NCBI RefSeq assembly: GCF_003369565.1
Contig: NZ_PIOD01000005.1
Coordinates: 186,001-250,000, forward strand
DNA: 64,000 bases
Source of the DNA: Oceanobacillus chungangensis
GTDB lineage: Bacteria; Bacillota; Bacilli; Bacillales; Amphibacillaceae
Reading direction: 5' to 3'
Of the stretch, positions 41,610 through 52,027 are shown in pieces. Under the pieces are notes generated by a model. The model saw only the letters and a list, made by a program, of their open reading frames with translations, made no database searches and was not told the DNA's origin. The first letter of the stretch is position 1; each line of letters opens with the position of its first letter. Made by a program: the position numbers and the translations under genes.

Positions 41610-42692
41610 ATGATTAACGCGCTCGATTTAATTATTGCATTTCTAATTTCGCTTATTTCCTCCTTCCTATTAACTTATCCAGTGAAAAAGTTTGCCGTCA
41701 ATATTGGAGCGGTTGATCACCCAAATCATAGAAAAATTCATAAGAAAGTGACACCGAGGTTAGGTGGAATTTCAATATTCCTTGGTTCGTTGCTAGGTAT
41801 CCTTTATCTAAGTCCTACTAGTGAGCACCTCCCAGCAATCTTTATGGGTGCGACTGTCATCATTATTACAGGTATTCTTGATGATCGATTTTCTCTTTCA
41901 CCAATAGTTAAACTAACTGGACAAATAATTGCAGCTTCATTACTTGTTTTTTCGGGAATAATAATCGAAAGGATAACCTTACCGATTATCGGTATCTTTG
42001 ATCTAGGCTTTTTTAGTGTCTTTATTACGATCATTTGGATAATAGGGATTACGAATGCGATTAATCTCATTGATGGCTTAGATGGTCTTGCAACTGGTGT
42101 TTCTACGATTGCCCTGATAAGCATATTCGTGATGGCTATTATAGATTCGCAAATATTGGTTGCTTTTTTAACGATTGTACTGGTTGGAGCAAATCTTGGT
42201 TTCCTCTATCATAATTTTTATCCGGCGAAAATATATATGGGCGATACTGGGTCTAATTTCTTAGGTTATATGATTGCAGTTGTTTCGATGCTTGGATTAT
42301 TTAAAAATGTCGCTTTCTTTAGCTTTATTATTCCAATCATTGTGCTTGCAGTCCCGATCTTTGATACACTTTATGCTATTGTTCGCAGGGCATTTAATAA
42401 GGAAAATATTATGAGAGCTGATAATAAGCATGTTCATTATCAACTGATTGAATCGGGTTATAGTCACAGGAAAACCGTATTAATTCTTTATGCATTCAGC
42501 GCTTTGTTTGGTATGATGGCAATCCTATTTTCTGAAGCAAGTACAACAACCTCATTAATCATTACAATCATTGTCCTATTTCTAATTCAGATCCTGGCAG
42601 AATTAGCAGGGGTTGTAATGGGAGGGAAAAGGCCGATTGTTGACTATTTGCGGAAGATGCTTCGAAGGATGCGAAAGATACGGAATAGATAA
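41610..42692 (+). CDS. tagO: Undecaprenyl-phosphate GlcNAc-1-phosphate transferase
   Basis: Polyprenol-phosphate sugar transferase (MraY/WecA family) that starts wall teichoic acid and related polymers by linking GlcNAc-1-P to undecaprenyl phosphate at the membrane. It has 360 residues and about ten helices. Catalytic acidic motifs: GILDDRF and NLIDGLDGLATG; Mg2+/substrate motif KIYMGDTGSNFLGY; C-terminal loop DNKHVHYQLI with the HxH signature. ATG 41610 follows AAGGAGAAT; in-frame starts upstream at 41520 lack a ribosome-binding site. Confidence 0.93.
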   Translation: MINALDLIIAFLISLISSFLLTYPVKKFAVNIGAVDHPNHRKIHKKVTPRLGGISIFLGSLLGILYLSPTSEHLPAIFMGATVIIITGILDDRFSLSPIVKLTGQIIAASLLVFSGIIIERITLPIIGIFDLGFFSVFITIIWIIGITNAINLIDGLDGLATGVSTIALISIFVMAIIDSQILVAFLTIVLVGANLGFLYHNFYPAKIYMGDTGSNFLGYMIAVVSMLGLFKNVAFFSFIIPIIVLAVPIFDTLYAIVRRAFNKENIMRADNKHVHYQLIESGYSHRKTVLILYAFSALFGMMAILFSEASTTTSLIITIIVLFLIQILAELAGVVMGGKRPIVDYLRKMLRRMRKIRNR

Positions 42693-42727
42693 AAAGACTT
42701 TCAATTAATAAATGGAAGTCTTTTTTT
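42691..42727 (+). terminator. Terminator after tagO
   Basis: aaaaagactt pairs with aagtcttttt, followed by further T residues. Strong. Confidence 0.85.
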
Positions 42728-42766
42728 ATGTAAAAGATTTAGAAATATCGTCAAAAAGTAACAAAA

Positions 42767-42816
42767 TTAATCTAAAATTTACATTAACTTTGTACTTAAT
42801 TAATATAAGATATGTA
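42767..42816 (+). promoter_or_regulatory. PhoP-box-like array before the nucleotidase gene
   Basis: Five TT(A/T)AxA-like hexamers spaced exactly 11 bp apart: ttaatc (42767), tttaca (42778), tttgta (42789), ttaata (42800), tatgta (42811). The Bacillus PhoP box is a direct repeat of TT(A/T/C)A(C/T)A with about 5-bp gaps. With a secreted nucleotidase downstream, phosphate-starvation control is plausible. AT-rich sequence could produce such patterns by chance. Confidence 0.45.
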
Positions 42817-42857
42817 AAATTACCTATAGCTAGATAAATTAGGGAGGGTATTACATA

Positions 42858-45800
42858 ATGGGATTTAAGAAGAAACTAATAACTGGAGCAGCAGCTGCAT
42901 CGTTATTGTTAACAAGCGTTGTGCCTTACAATGTATTTGCCGATGAAGCAAAAGGGCAGGCAGAACAACCACCGCTTCACCAATACTTACAGGAACAACT
43001 TAAGATTTCTCAAATTGCGCAATATGATAGTGGAGTGGGAGAAGCAGGTACGGAAATATTGGCATTTGATGCAAAAACAAAAACAGCATTTGTCACTAAT
43101 GGAGCAGTAACTGGTTTTGATATTATTTCATTTGCCGATTTGAAATCTGGTGAGTTTCAACAAATTAAATCGAAGCGATTTTTACTTAAAGATTTAGGTC
43201 TGAATCCTGATGATTATGCAAGTATTACAAGTATCGCAGTAAGCCCAACGGACGACCTAATTGCAATTTCAGCTTCAAGTAAATTAGAATCAGACCCTGG
43301 TCATATCATATTTGCTAAAAAAGATGGATCATTCGTTAAAAGTGTAGAAGTAGGTTCATTACCTGACATGGTGACATTTACACCAGACGGTAAAAAGGTA
43401 CTTGTTGCAAATGAAGGTGAGCCGCGTGCAACGATTAATGAAGACACTAAAGAAGTGACAACACTTGATTCAGATGGTTCAATTTCAGTTATTGATGCTG
43501 CTAATCTGACGGCGCAAACATTGACATTTGAAGGTCTTGAGTTAGGTGACGATATACGCTTAAATTCTAATGGTACACCATTGCAGCAATTAGAACCTGA
43601 ATATATTACAGTTTCGGATGACGGCAAAACAGCATATGTTTCTTTACAGGAAAACAATGCAATTGCGACAATCGATTTAACAGCTAATAAGATTGTTAGT
43701 GTTAAAGGTCTTGGTGTAATCGATCATTCAGAACCTGGAAATGAAATGGATGCAATTCCAAATGGAAAGATTGAAATCGAAAAACAACCAATTCTTACAT
43801 TCCATATGCCTGATGCAATTGACACTTTCACTGTAGGCGGTAAAACATACATCATCACACCAAATGAAGGCGATGCACGTGCATACGAAGATGGTAACTT
43901 CTCTTATGGTGAGTACAATGATGATGGCGAAGGATATACGGAAGAGAAAAAATTAAAGAAATTACTTGAAAAAGACAAAGTCAGTTTAAAAGCATCGAAT
44001 TATGCTAACTATACACAAGCAGAATTAAATAAATTTGATCTTAATAGTTTAGCTGATTATAAACTTACTATTGAAAATGGATTAAATGAAAAGACTGGTA
44101 AATATGAAGCTATTTACGGGTATGGCGGACGCAGCTTTTCAATCTTTGATGCAGAATCAATGGAACAAGTTTATGACAGTGGCAGTGAATTTGAACAAAT
44201 TATTGCAAAAGCAGCACCAAAGCACTTCAATACAAACAATGATGAGCTTAAATTTGATGGACGCAGCAATGCGAAGGGTGTAGAACCAGAAACAGCGGTA
44301 ACTGGAGTGATTGGTGACAATACGTATGCATTTATTGCATTAGAACGATTCAGTGGAATTATGATTTATGATGTATCAAATCCAGAAGAACCGCAATTTG
44401 TTGATTTAATTTCAAGCCGTGATTTTAGTGAAGACATAAAAGGTGACGTATCACCAGAAGGCTTACAGTTTATTCCGGCTGAAGATAGCCCGACAGGTAA
44501 AGCGTTGCTTGCTGCAACACATGAAGTTTCAGGGACAGTTGCTGTTTATGAACTAGAGCAAATACCTGAAACATTTGAACCAGCTCCAACTCCAGAGCAA
44601 GACCCAGTAGAATCACCAAAACCTGATGTTGCTGATGAAATAGAACGTATCCAAGGATATAGCCGATACGATACAGCGATTGAAGTAAGTAAACAAGGCT
44701 GGGAAAAAGGCTCAGTAGAGAAAGTTATTCTTGCAAGTGGACAAGATTTTGCTGATGCACTAGCAGGTGTTCCTCTTGCTGCTGCTTGGGATACTCCGAT
44801 TCTATTAACACCGAGTAATAGAGTGCTAGACCAAACAATAGCAGAGATTAATCGTCTAGGTGCGAAGGAAGTAACGATTCTTGGTGGTGAAGTCGCAGTA
44901 AGTAAAAAAGTTACAGATACTCTTGAAAAAGCAGGTCTTAAAGTAGATCGAATCAATGGCCATTCAAGATATGATACAGCTGTAGCGATTGCAAATGAAT
45001 TAACAGAAGGTAAAGCAGAAAAAGTAGTCGTTGCTAATGGCAAGAATTTTGCTGATGCATTATCTGTAGCATCATTAGCAGCAAGAGATGGATTGCCAAT
45101 TTTATTAACACAGGATTCTGTTCTAACAAAAGCAACAAAAGATGCGTTAAATAGCCTTGGGGCAAAAGATTCATTAGTTTTAGGTGGAGATTTAGCAATC
45201 TCTGAAAAAGTTGCGAAAGAACTTCCTGGTGCGAAACGAATCAGCGGTGGAAATCGCTATGCAACAAACATCGCTATTTTAGAAGAATTTGGTGTAAATA
45301 GTGATGCAGTGTATGTTGCAAATGGTAAAGATTATGCGGATGCACTATCTGGAGCAGTCCTTGCAGCGAAAGAAGATTCAGCAGTAGTCTTAGTGCATGG
45401 AATTGTACCTGAAGAAGTATCCAACTATCTAGTTAAAGAAGATGTAGATACAATGACAATCTTTGGTGGACCAGTTGCGGTAGGGGATAAGGTAAAAGAA
45501 GCACTGGATGCAATCTTAGAGAAGAACCTTAATAATGGATATTTAGATTTAACAATCATGCATACAAACGATACACATGCGAATTTAGATAATGTTGCGA
45601 AACGCGTAACAGCTGTTAAGGAAGTAAGAGCAGAGGAGCCGAATGCATTGCTTCTTGATGCAGGAGACGTAATGTCTGGAACATTGTACTACAATGAATT
45701 CCAGGGGATGGCTGATTTAAGATTTATGAACTTAATGGGTTACGATGCAATGACATTTGGTAATCATGAATTTGACTTAGGCTCAACAGAGGAAGGTTTA

Positions 45801-47105
45801 CAAGGATTAGCAGATTTTGTTGAAGGTGCAAAATTCCCGTTCGTAAGCTCAAACGTAGATTTTACCAAGGATGATAAATTCAAAGGACTATTCAGTGATA
45901 TCATTTCAAGCCGACCTGCGGATGGTCATATTTACAATGGAATGATAAGAGAAGTTGAAGGAGAAAAAGTTGGTATCTTCGGATTAACAACTGCAGAAAC
46001 AGCAGATCTTTCTAGCCCAGGTGCTATAGAGTTTGAAGATTACATTAAAGAAGCTGAAAGAGCTGTTAAAGCATTTGAAGGTCAAGGTGTAGACAAAATT
46101 GTCGCATTAACACATATCGGCTATGACGATAACCCAAATGTTGATAATGACTTAACATTAGCTGCAGAAGTAGATGGTATTGACGTTATTGTTGGTGGAC
46201 ACAGTCATACGCAATTAAATGAACCAGTCATTATTACGAAAGATAATGCTGGAAAAGAGAAAGACCCAACTGTTATTGTTCAAGCATATCAATACAATAA
46301 CTTTTTAGGAAAAGTAGATGTTGAATTCAATGATAAAGGTGAAGTTGTTGCTGCAGCAGGTAAATTAATCGATGTTGCAGAAAAAGCAGATGACCAATAC
46401 GCGCTTGGATTATTAGAACAATACTCAACTCAGGTAGAGAAAGTTTCACAAACTGAGATTGGTGCAACTGCAGAAAGTGCACTTCTAAACCCTAGGACAT
46501 CTGATAAAGGCAATGAAGAGCAAGTAAGTGTACGTAAAAATGAAACGCCACTTGGAAATCTAATTACAGATGGTATGCTTGCTGAAGGAAAAGAATATGA
46601 CGAAGAAGTAGTGATGGCATTCCAAAACGGTGGTGGAATCCGTGCTGCTATTAACGAAGGGCCAATTACGGTTGGAGAAGTTATTACGGTACTACCTTTC
46701 GGAAACACACCAGCAGTAATGGAATTAACTGGTGCTGAAATAAAAGAAGCATTTGAAATTAGCGTTGGTGAACTTCCATATGAAAATGGCGGATTCTTAC
46801 ACGTAGCTGGCGGTAAAGTAGAATTTGATTCTTCCAAACCTGCACAAAGTCGTGTAATCTCCGTTTCTTATCAAAATGAAGACGGATCATATACTGAAAT
46901 TCAAGATAAAGAAATTTATAAAATCGTAACAAATGCATTTACTGCTAAAGGTGGAGATGGCTACACAGGCTTTGGTAAAGCGTATGAAGAAGGTCGTGTA
47001 ACTGATTTAGGATCTTCTGACTGGGAAAACTTCGCGAATCATTTAGCAGGAATTGGCAATATCGTACCTAAAGTTGAAGGTCGTATTGTTGACGTTGCAA
47101 AATAA
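42858..47105 (+). CDS. Secreted 5'-nucleotidase with propeller domain and internal cell-wall-binding repeats
   Basis: A 1415-residue exported protein. Signal peptide about 1-29 (ends NVFADE). Residues about 45-570 form a choice-of-anchor I type beta-propeller (VSPTDDLIAIS, VTFTPDGKKVLVANEGEP, PEGLQFIPAEDSPTGKAL). Three cell-wall-binding type 2 repeats follow, starting near residues 595 (RIQGYSRYDTAIEVS), 697 (RINGHSRYDTAVAIA) and 792 (RISGGNRYATNIAI). Residues about 898-1410 are a metallophosphatase/5'-nucleotidase: MHTNDTHANLD, DAGDVMSG, GNHEFDLG, GGHSHTQL, then the C-terminal NGGGIRAAI. Likely anchored on the wall through the middle repeats and hydrolysing nucleotides or other phosphoesters. 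AGGGAGGG precedes the ATG. Confidence 0.92.
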   Translation: MGFKKKLITGAAAASLLLTSVVPYNVFADEAKGQAEQPPLHQYLQEQLKISQIAQYDSGVGEAGTEILAFDAKTKTAFVTNGAVTGFDIISFADLKSGEFQQIKSKRFLLKDLGLNPDDYASITSIAVSPTDDLIAISASSKLESDPGHIIFAKKDGSFVKSVEVGSLPDMVTFTPDGKKVLVANEGEPRATINEDTKEVTTLDSDGSISVIDAANLTAQTLTFEGLELGDDIRLNSNGTPLQQLEPEYITVSDDGKTAYVSLQENNAIATIDLTANKIVSVKGLGVIDHSEPGNEMDAIPNGKIEIEKQPILTFHMPDAIDTFTVGGKTYIITPNEGDARAYEDGNFSYGEYNDDGEGYTEEKKLKKLLEKDKVSLKASNYANYTQAELNKFDLNSLADYKLTIENGLNEKTGKYEAIYGYGGRSFSIFDAESMEQVYDSGSEFEQIIAKAAPKHFNTNNDELKFDGRSNAKGVEPETAVTGVIGDNTYAFIALERFSGIMIYDVSNPEEPQFVDLISSRDFSEDIKGDVSPEGLQFIPAEDSPTGKALLAATHEVSGTVAVYELEQIPETFEPAPTPEQDPVESPKPDVADEIERIQGYSRYDTAIEVSKQGWEKGSVEKVILASGQDFADALAGVPLAAAWDTPILLTPSNRVLDQTIAEINRLGAKEVTILGGEVAVSKKVTDTLEKAGLKVDRINGHSRYDTAVAIANELTEGKAEKVVVANGKNFADALSVASLAARDGLPILLTQDSVLTKATKDALNSLGAKDSLVLGGDLAISEKVAKELPGAKRISGGNRYATNIAILEEFGVNSDAVYVANGKDYADALSGAVLAAKEDSAVVLVHGIVPEEVSNYLVKEDVDTMTIFGGPVAVGDKVKEALDAILEKNLNNGYLDLTIMHTNDTHANLDNVAKRVTAVKEVRAEEPNALLLDAGDVMSGTLYYNEFQGMADLRFMNLMGYDAMTFGNHEFDLGSTEEGLQGLADFVEGAKFPFVSSNVDFTKDDKFKGLFSDIISSRPADGHIYNGMIREVEGEKVGIFGLTTAETADLSSPGAIEFEDYIKEAERAVKAFEGQGVDKIVALTHIGYDDNPNVDNDLTLAAEVDGIDVIVGGHSHTQLNEPVIITKDNAGKEKDPTVIVQAYQYNNFLGKVDVEFNDKGEVVAAAGKLIDVAEKADDQYALGLLEQYSTQVEKVSQTEIGATAESALLNPRTSDKGNEEQVSVRKNETPLGNLITDGMLAEGKEYDEEVVMAFQNGGGIRAAINEGPITVGEVITVLPFGNTPAVMELTGAEIKEAFEISVGELPYENGGFLHVAGGKVEFDSSKPAQSRVISVSYQNEDGSYTEIQDKEIYKIVTNAFTAKGGDGYTGFGKAYEEGRVTDLGSSDWENFANHLAGIGNIVPKVEGRIVDVAK

Positions 47106-47132
47106 ACAACAGCTTTAACACAAAGAAATAAT

Positions 47133-47167
47133 AAAGGGAACAGGGGATCGAACCCTGTTCCCTTTTT
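47133..47167 (+). terminator. Terminator after the nucleotidase gene
   Basis: Perfect 13-bp stem aaagggaacaggg/ccctgttcccttt, 7-nt loop, T run. Strong. Confidence 0.93.
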
Positions 47168-47319
47168 CTATATAAACCTAATTAAAACAAGGAATGTAGG
47201 CAGTCACCTAGATTTATATAAAAGCAGATATGTGATAAAATAATAATACTACGTAAACATGATAAGAGACGTTTTTCATTGTTTGATACATGACTATTAA
47301 AAGTTAGGATTTGATTTAT

Positions 47320-49293
47320 GTGCCAGAAAAAGTAAAAGAATATCATTTTGGGGAATCGGGGGATATTCATCCGTTTGAAACTCTTTCTCGTGATTTTTTT
47401 AACACTAATAATTGGTATTATCCTGAGGGGGATATCAAACTAACTGAAAAAAACGGAAAAATACATATCCTGTCAATTAATGAGAAAGCAAAGTATCTTA
47501 CCCTATTCGAAAAAAATACAAATTTTTCTGTAATAAATAAAGAAGAAAAGAAAATACAACTCGGCAATGAAAATACGATTAAAATTAGTGGAACAAAATC
47601 GGAAACAATCGATTTGATTATTTACTTACTAGAATATGATGGTGATTTTAAGCAAGTAAATAAAAAAAGAATCCATTTAAATCGCCTCACATCACTTATT
47701 CCATCTCCTGATACAATTTATTGCAGAATAGCAATTCGAATATCAGGGCAGGGAGAGTTTGAGATTTCTAATGTCTTTACATCAGAAACAAACCCGAAAG
47801 CAATTAAAATCCGGAAGAGAGAAGCTAAAAAAACCCTTAATCAAATAGAAGTTGTTGCGATCGTAAATGATGAATATTTACAAAATATAGCTGATATCGT
47901 TACGATTATTTCTCTAGATGATTGGGATGAAGCAGCTTCAAGAGCAGCAATTCCTGATTTGTTGCTCGTTGATTCCACATTCAAATATGGCAGTAGTTCA
48001 ATGGAAAGTGGGGAAATTAAGAGTGATACAACTTCTCAAAAGTTAAAGCAGGTGATATTATGGTGCAAGAAAAATAACATTCCTACAGTATTTTGGGATA
48101 TTGATGCTTCCATTGACGTTGAAATCATCAGAGAAATATTTCCGTTATTTGACTTTATTTTTACTGTTGATTGCGAGCTGATTCCAGTTTATCGTCAATT
48201 GGTTGAGCACGAGAACATTTATCAACTGCCATATGCAGTTAATCCAAAGGTCTATAATCCAATGAGGCTAAATAAAAAGAAGGTAAATCAATTCTTTAAT
48301 GTGACCTTAGCAATTCCTAAAAGGAAAATTGCATTTACAAGTATTGATAAACGAATTGAAAAGCTCTCTAATTTAGGCGTGGAAATAATGCGTTCGGAAG
48401 TTTCGGAAGAGGAAATTATTCAACTTGATTATCCAAAAAATTGCACAATCCTTATTAATAAAGAAAACAAAAGTAAATCCCAATCGATATTATCCAAATC
48501 AATAATCGAGGTACTTGCTTCTGGAATACCGATAATTAATCGTAGCTCCCCAATAATAAACAGTACGTTTCCAGGAGTTGTACAACAAGCTTGGAATGAA
48601 AATGATATTATTGGATCAATCAATAAGTTAAGTACTTGTCCACGAGAGTATCGAGAAATTTCAAGTAAAAGTACAAGAGAAATTTTTAGGAACCATACAT
48701 ATCAAAATAGACTGCAATATCTATTAGATTATGCTTCAATTCCTTTTGAAATCCCACCTCTAGATATTACGCTAATATTTATCGCGCACTCAAAAGAAGT
48801 ATTTAATAAAATGATAGAGAAAATTGAGAATCAATCTTATCAACAAATTAGAATTATCGCATTGATATCTGTGTTTGATGGTTATGAAGAAATATTTAAT
48901 CAATACAACCATGATAGTGTGTACGTCTATTTAGAAAAGTACGTATATGAAAATTATCGCATTTCTGATTTAGTTAAAACAAAGTATGTTTCCGTTCTTA
49001 ACACTGAAAATCAATACGATGAGTACTATGTTGAAGATAATGTTTATGCATTCCATTATTCAAGTGCTGCATGTGTCGGACAAAAGGATTCTAACAATAG
49101 TAAAGGTGATTATCGCTTTAGTGAAACGGAATTTGAATATGTGGATGCAATCGATAGCGATACCGGATTTTTTGAAGTAAAAGCAATACATGAAGGCTCA
49201 TTTTATGATTTAATTCATAACCAAACTGAATTTATTGAGACATTTATCATCCAAAAGGGGCAGAAGATTTTTAGTAATAGACGACAGCTGTAA
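47320..49293 (+). CDS. CgeB-like glycosyltransferase, diverged paralogue
   Basis: A 657-residue protein paralogous to the one at 58119-60209; the shared order is an N-terminal lectin-like domain (TLSRDFFNTNNWYY; the paralogue has YVTRDFFQLKNWNY), a GT-B core (ILWCKKNNIPTVFWDID; the paralogue has ISWCKRNNIPTAFWNKE) and a C-terminal ~150-residue module (IRIIALISVFDGYEEIFNQY). The middle is about 40 residues shorter: the FAGSYY and KASPTMFSRRVFEGLACG regions are poorly kept (SILSKSIIEVLASGIPI), so activity is uncertain. GTG 47320 aligns with the paralogue start; TTG 47311 is the alternative. It lies in the surface-polysaccharide region. Confidence 0.7.
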   Translation: MPEKVKEYHFGESGDIHPFETLSRDFFNTNNWYYPEGDIKLTEKNGKIHILSINEKAKYLTLFEKNTNFSVINKEEKKIQLGNENTIKISGTKSETIDLIIYLLEYDGDFKQVNKKRIHLNRLTSLIPSPDTIYCRIAIRISGQGEFEISNVFTSETNPKAIKIRKREAKKTLNQIEVVAIVNDEYLQNIADIVTIISLDDWDEAASRAAIPDLLLVDSTFKYGSSSMESGEIKSDTTSQKLKQVILWCKKNNIPTVFWDIDASIDVEIIREIFPLFDFIFTVDCELIPVYRQLVEHENIYQLPYAVNPKVYNPMRLNKKKVNQFFNVTLAIPKRKIAFTSIDKRIEKLSNLGVEIMRSEVSEEEIIQLDYPKNCTILINKENKSKSQSILSKSIIEVLASGIPIINRSSPIINSTFPGVVQQAWNENDIIGSINKLSTCPREYREISSKSTREIFRNHTYQNRLQYLLDYASIPFEIPPLDITLIFIAHSKEVFNKMIEKIENQSYQQIRIIALISVFDGYEEIFNQYNHDSVYVYLEKYVYENYRISDLVKTKYVSVLNTENQYDEYYVEDNVYAFHYSSAACVGQKDSNNSKGDYRFSETEFEYVDAIDSDTGFFEVKAIHEGSFYDLIHNQTEFIETFIIQKGQKIFSNRRQL

Positions 49294-49523
49294 AGCCGAT
49301 GAAAAAGTCTGCTAAACGATTGTTGAAAGGATATTTTTACATTGTTTGTCGCTATTTCTATAACTTTTCAACTAGAAGAAGAGTTGATTATTTTCCCAGC
49401 CATTTGCTTGGGAGCACTATTACCTTATGAGAGTTCACAGATTATAACGATTAGCCACTATTTCCTAATAATATTATTAATCGACTAAAAATATTGCTTG
49501 TTGTAAAGGAGCGGCTGTTAACA

Positions 49524-51578
49524 ATGAAACGTTTAAAAATATTACTTTATGTTGAGCGACTTTCGGAGGTAACGCCGCGTTCGATTGTGCGGCTATCATC
49601 CTTGATAAAAGTATTAATGAGCGATGAAAAGATAGAACTTAGTATACTGACAAAAGCTGCTCTCCCAGAAGAGACAAAATCAGTCTTATCGATGGATCCG
49701 AAAATCCAATGGCTAAATAGTGACAATGCTACTTCAGCTGGAAATAAGGACGATGAGTATTCGCCACCAGATATGAGTGATATAATCGAACAGCTAGACA
49801 ATGAAGAGCAATATCATATTATTGTGTTGCATGGACGGGAAATAATGCCAGCAATGGTACATAAGGAATATTGTCAAAAGGCAGTACCTTACGTAACGGA
49901 TCTAGTACAAATTAGCAATAATATGATCAGAAAATCGCCTGCTGTTTTTGTGGAAACAGCAGAATTAAAGTATGAAGTATCGAAGAAAACGCAACTTTCA
50001 GAAGACGAAATCATACTGTTACCCCCTGTAGTAAATGACACGTCACTTAAGGGGAGGACTCAGCATCGTCGATTTTCGATGCTATATCGTGGGCAAATTA
50101 CAGACGAAATCATTAACTTATTTCAAGCTGTAAAAAAGAAAAACCAAAATTTCTCGATGACGATCCTTAGTGACAATTTGGATGTGGAGCAAAAAGAATT
50201 AAATTTACTAAATCGGTACCGGAAGCTTGAAGGACTGGAAGCTAACAAACTCGGAATGGAGAAAGAAATAGGTCAATACATAGACGAATCAGAATTTGGG
50301 TATTTATATTACCCTTCAACTCATTGTGATTCAGAAGATATTTTAGAGCAATTTTTGGAGTATGCAATTCAAGGGAAACCGGTAATCATAAACCGCACAG
50401 TCCAATGGCAGAAAATACTCGGGGGAAAGTATCCACTATTTGTAGATGATTTACAAGAAGCGAAAGAAAAAGTTATCTTAGCACTGAGTGATCAGGGTAC
50501 TTATAAGCTTGCTGCGGAACAGTGTTTTACAGCTAGTCTTGCCTTTCAATTTCCAGTAGCCAGTAAAATGATTCTAAATAAGCTTTGGAAATTCAATCAG
50601 GAGAAACAAACGATATTATTTGCAGGTCATGATTTTAAATTTCTAAAAGAGTATATCGACTTCTGTAAAACCAATCATTTACATGTCCTTATTGATGAAT
50701 GGGGAAGTCACAATGTTCATGACATAGAGAGAAGTCGACAGTTAATGCAAGAAGCAGATATTATCTTCTGTGAATGGGGACTTGGGAACACAGTATTTTA
50801 CTCCAATCATAAACTCCCAGGACAGCGATTATACATTAGGGTCCACAGACAGGAGCTAGAGACGAACTATCTTCATGATGTTAATTTTGAGAACGTGACA
50901 AACGTAATCGCGATTAGTCCATATATATTTGAAGAATTTAATCGTCTTAAAAAGATTCCTCGTGACAAGCTAATATTAATTCAAAACATGGTTGATGTAG
51001 AGAAATACCAACAGCCTAAAAAGGAAAACATTAAATACAATATTGGTATTATGGGTATATTACCGAAATTAAAGCGATTCGATCGGGCAGTTCGGATATT
51101 TGAGAAGCTATGGGAAAAGGACAAACGATACAAATTGTTTATTAAAGGAAAATTACCTGAGGATTTGCCTTGGTTGAAAAATAGAAAAGCCGAAATGAAC
51201 TATTTTACCAAAGTATTCGATAAGATAAATGATGCACCATGGAAGGATAATCTCATTTTTGATGGTCATGGTGATAACGTGGCAGAATGGTTAACGCATG
51301 TCAATTTTATGCTATCTACCAGTGAAATTGAAAGCTTTCACCTGGCGCCAATGGAAGGAATGGCTAGTGGAGCTACACCAATTGTTTTCAACTGGCCAGG
51401 ATCGGATACAATCTATCCAAAGGAATTTATTGTAAACGAGATAGATGAAGCTGTTGAACTGATATTAAAACTTACTGATGAAGACGATACCGAAAAGTGC
51501 AAAAACTTTTTGCCGATCGTAGAGAAATACGATAAATCAAATATTATCGAACGACTGAACGAGCTGATTTTGAAATAA
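49524..51578 (+). CDS. Two-domain glycosyltransferase
   Basis: A 684-residue cytoplasmic protein paralogous to 60342-62471. The N-terminal half (1-370) resembles a GT-B domain (EYAIQGKPVIINRTVQW); the C-terminal half begins TILFAGHDFKFLKEYID, contains IIFCEWGLGNTVFYSNHK, IGIMGILPKLKRFDRAVRI and the donor-site SFHLAPMEGMASGATPIVFNW with paired acidic residues. It probably transfers sugars to a lipid-linked polymer. ATG 49524 follows AAAGGAG and matches the MKRLKIL start of the paralogue. A 230-bp gap before it shows nothing. Confidence 0.78.
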   Translation: MKRLKILLYVERLSEVTPRSIVRLSSLIKVLMSDEKIELSILTKAALPEETKSVLSMDPKIQWLNSDNATSAGNKDDEYSPPDMSDIIEQLDNEEQYHIIVLHGREIMPAMVHKEYCQKAVPYVTDLVQISNNMIRKSPAVFVETAELKYEVSKKTQLSEDEIILLPPVVNDTSLKGRTQHRRFSMLYRGQITDEIINLFQAVKKKNQNFSMTILSDNLDVEQKELNLLNRYRKLEGLEANKLGMEKEIGQYIDESEFGYLYYPSTHCDSEDILEQFLEYAIQGKPVIINRTVQWQKILGGKYPLFVDDLQEAKEKVILALSDQGTYKLAAEQCFTASLAFQFPVASKMILNKLWKFNQEKQTILFAGHDFKFLKEYIDFCKTNHLHVLIDEWGSHNVHDIERSRQLMQEADIIFCEWGLGNTVFYSNHKLPGQRLYIRVHRQELETNYLHDVNFENVTNVIAISPYIFEEFNRLKKIPRDKLILIQNMVDVEKYQQPKKENIKYNIGIMGILPKLKRFDRAVRIFEKLWEKDKRYKLFIKGKLPEDLPWLKNRKAEMNYFTKVFDKINDAPWKDNLIFDGHGDNVAEWLTHVNFMLSTSEIESFHLAPMEGMASGATPIVFNWPGSDTIYPKEFIVNEIDEAVELILKLTDEDDTEKCKNFLPIVEKYDKSNIIERLNELILK

Positions 51579-51614
51579 TCCATTTTTGTGTGTTTCTGGT
51601 TACTTTTACTTCTT

Positions 51615-51835
51615 GCGAGATAGTAGCGATGTTGATTACCCCTTCAGACAGTTGTTTTTCCTCGGCAATGCTTTAGCACCATCGGAAGAAAATCCCTTCC
51701 AATGGAGCTAAAGCCGTTGCCGTTTCTATAAGACAAGAAGACCTAGGCAGCATTACATCGCAAGTAGAATATCGTTCTTTATCCCGAGGAGACTCCAAAC
51801 CTAGGTTAATGTCAATAGCGATACAGAGAGGGGAA
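51615..51835 (+). repeat. Decayed family B repeat
   Basis: Fragments of family B survive: 'cagcattacatcgcaagtagaatatcgttctttat' followed by 'cgaggagactcc', and 'gccgttgcc'. Terminal repeats are not recognisable. The rest of the 51579-52027 gap has no gene I can support. Confidence 0.4.
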
Positions 51836-52027
51836 ATTATCATCACTAAAAAGGATTGTTTAATATGGTGAGAATCGCACAATAGCGTAGAATATATGGG
51901 AATACTGGGATCTAAGCAATGAACCAAAACAACATTTCTGTTGCGATGTGAATAAAAATATCATAATATATTTATTTGTGATAAAATCAACTGGGTGTAT
52001 ATTTCCTATATAGGAGCGTTACGATTC

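Noticed and set aside
44546-45043. Minus-strand ORF of 165 codons opposite the nucleotidase gene
   Set aside because: Antisense shadow of the cell-wall-binding repeats; low-complexity translation.
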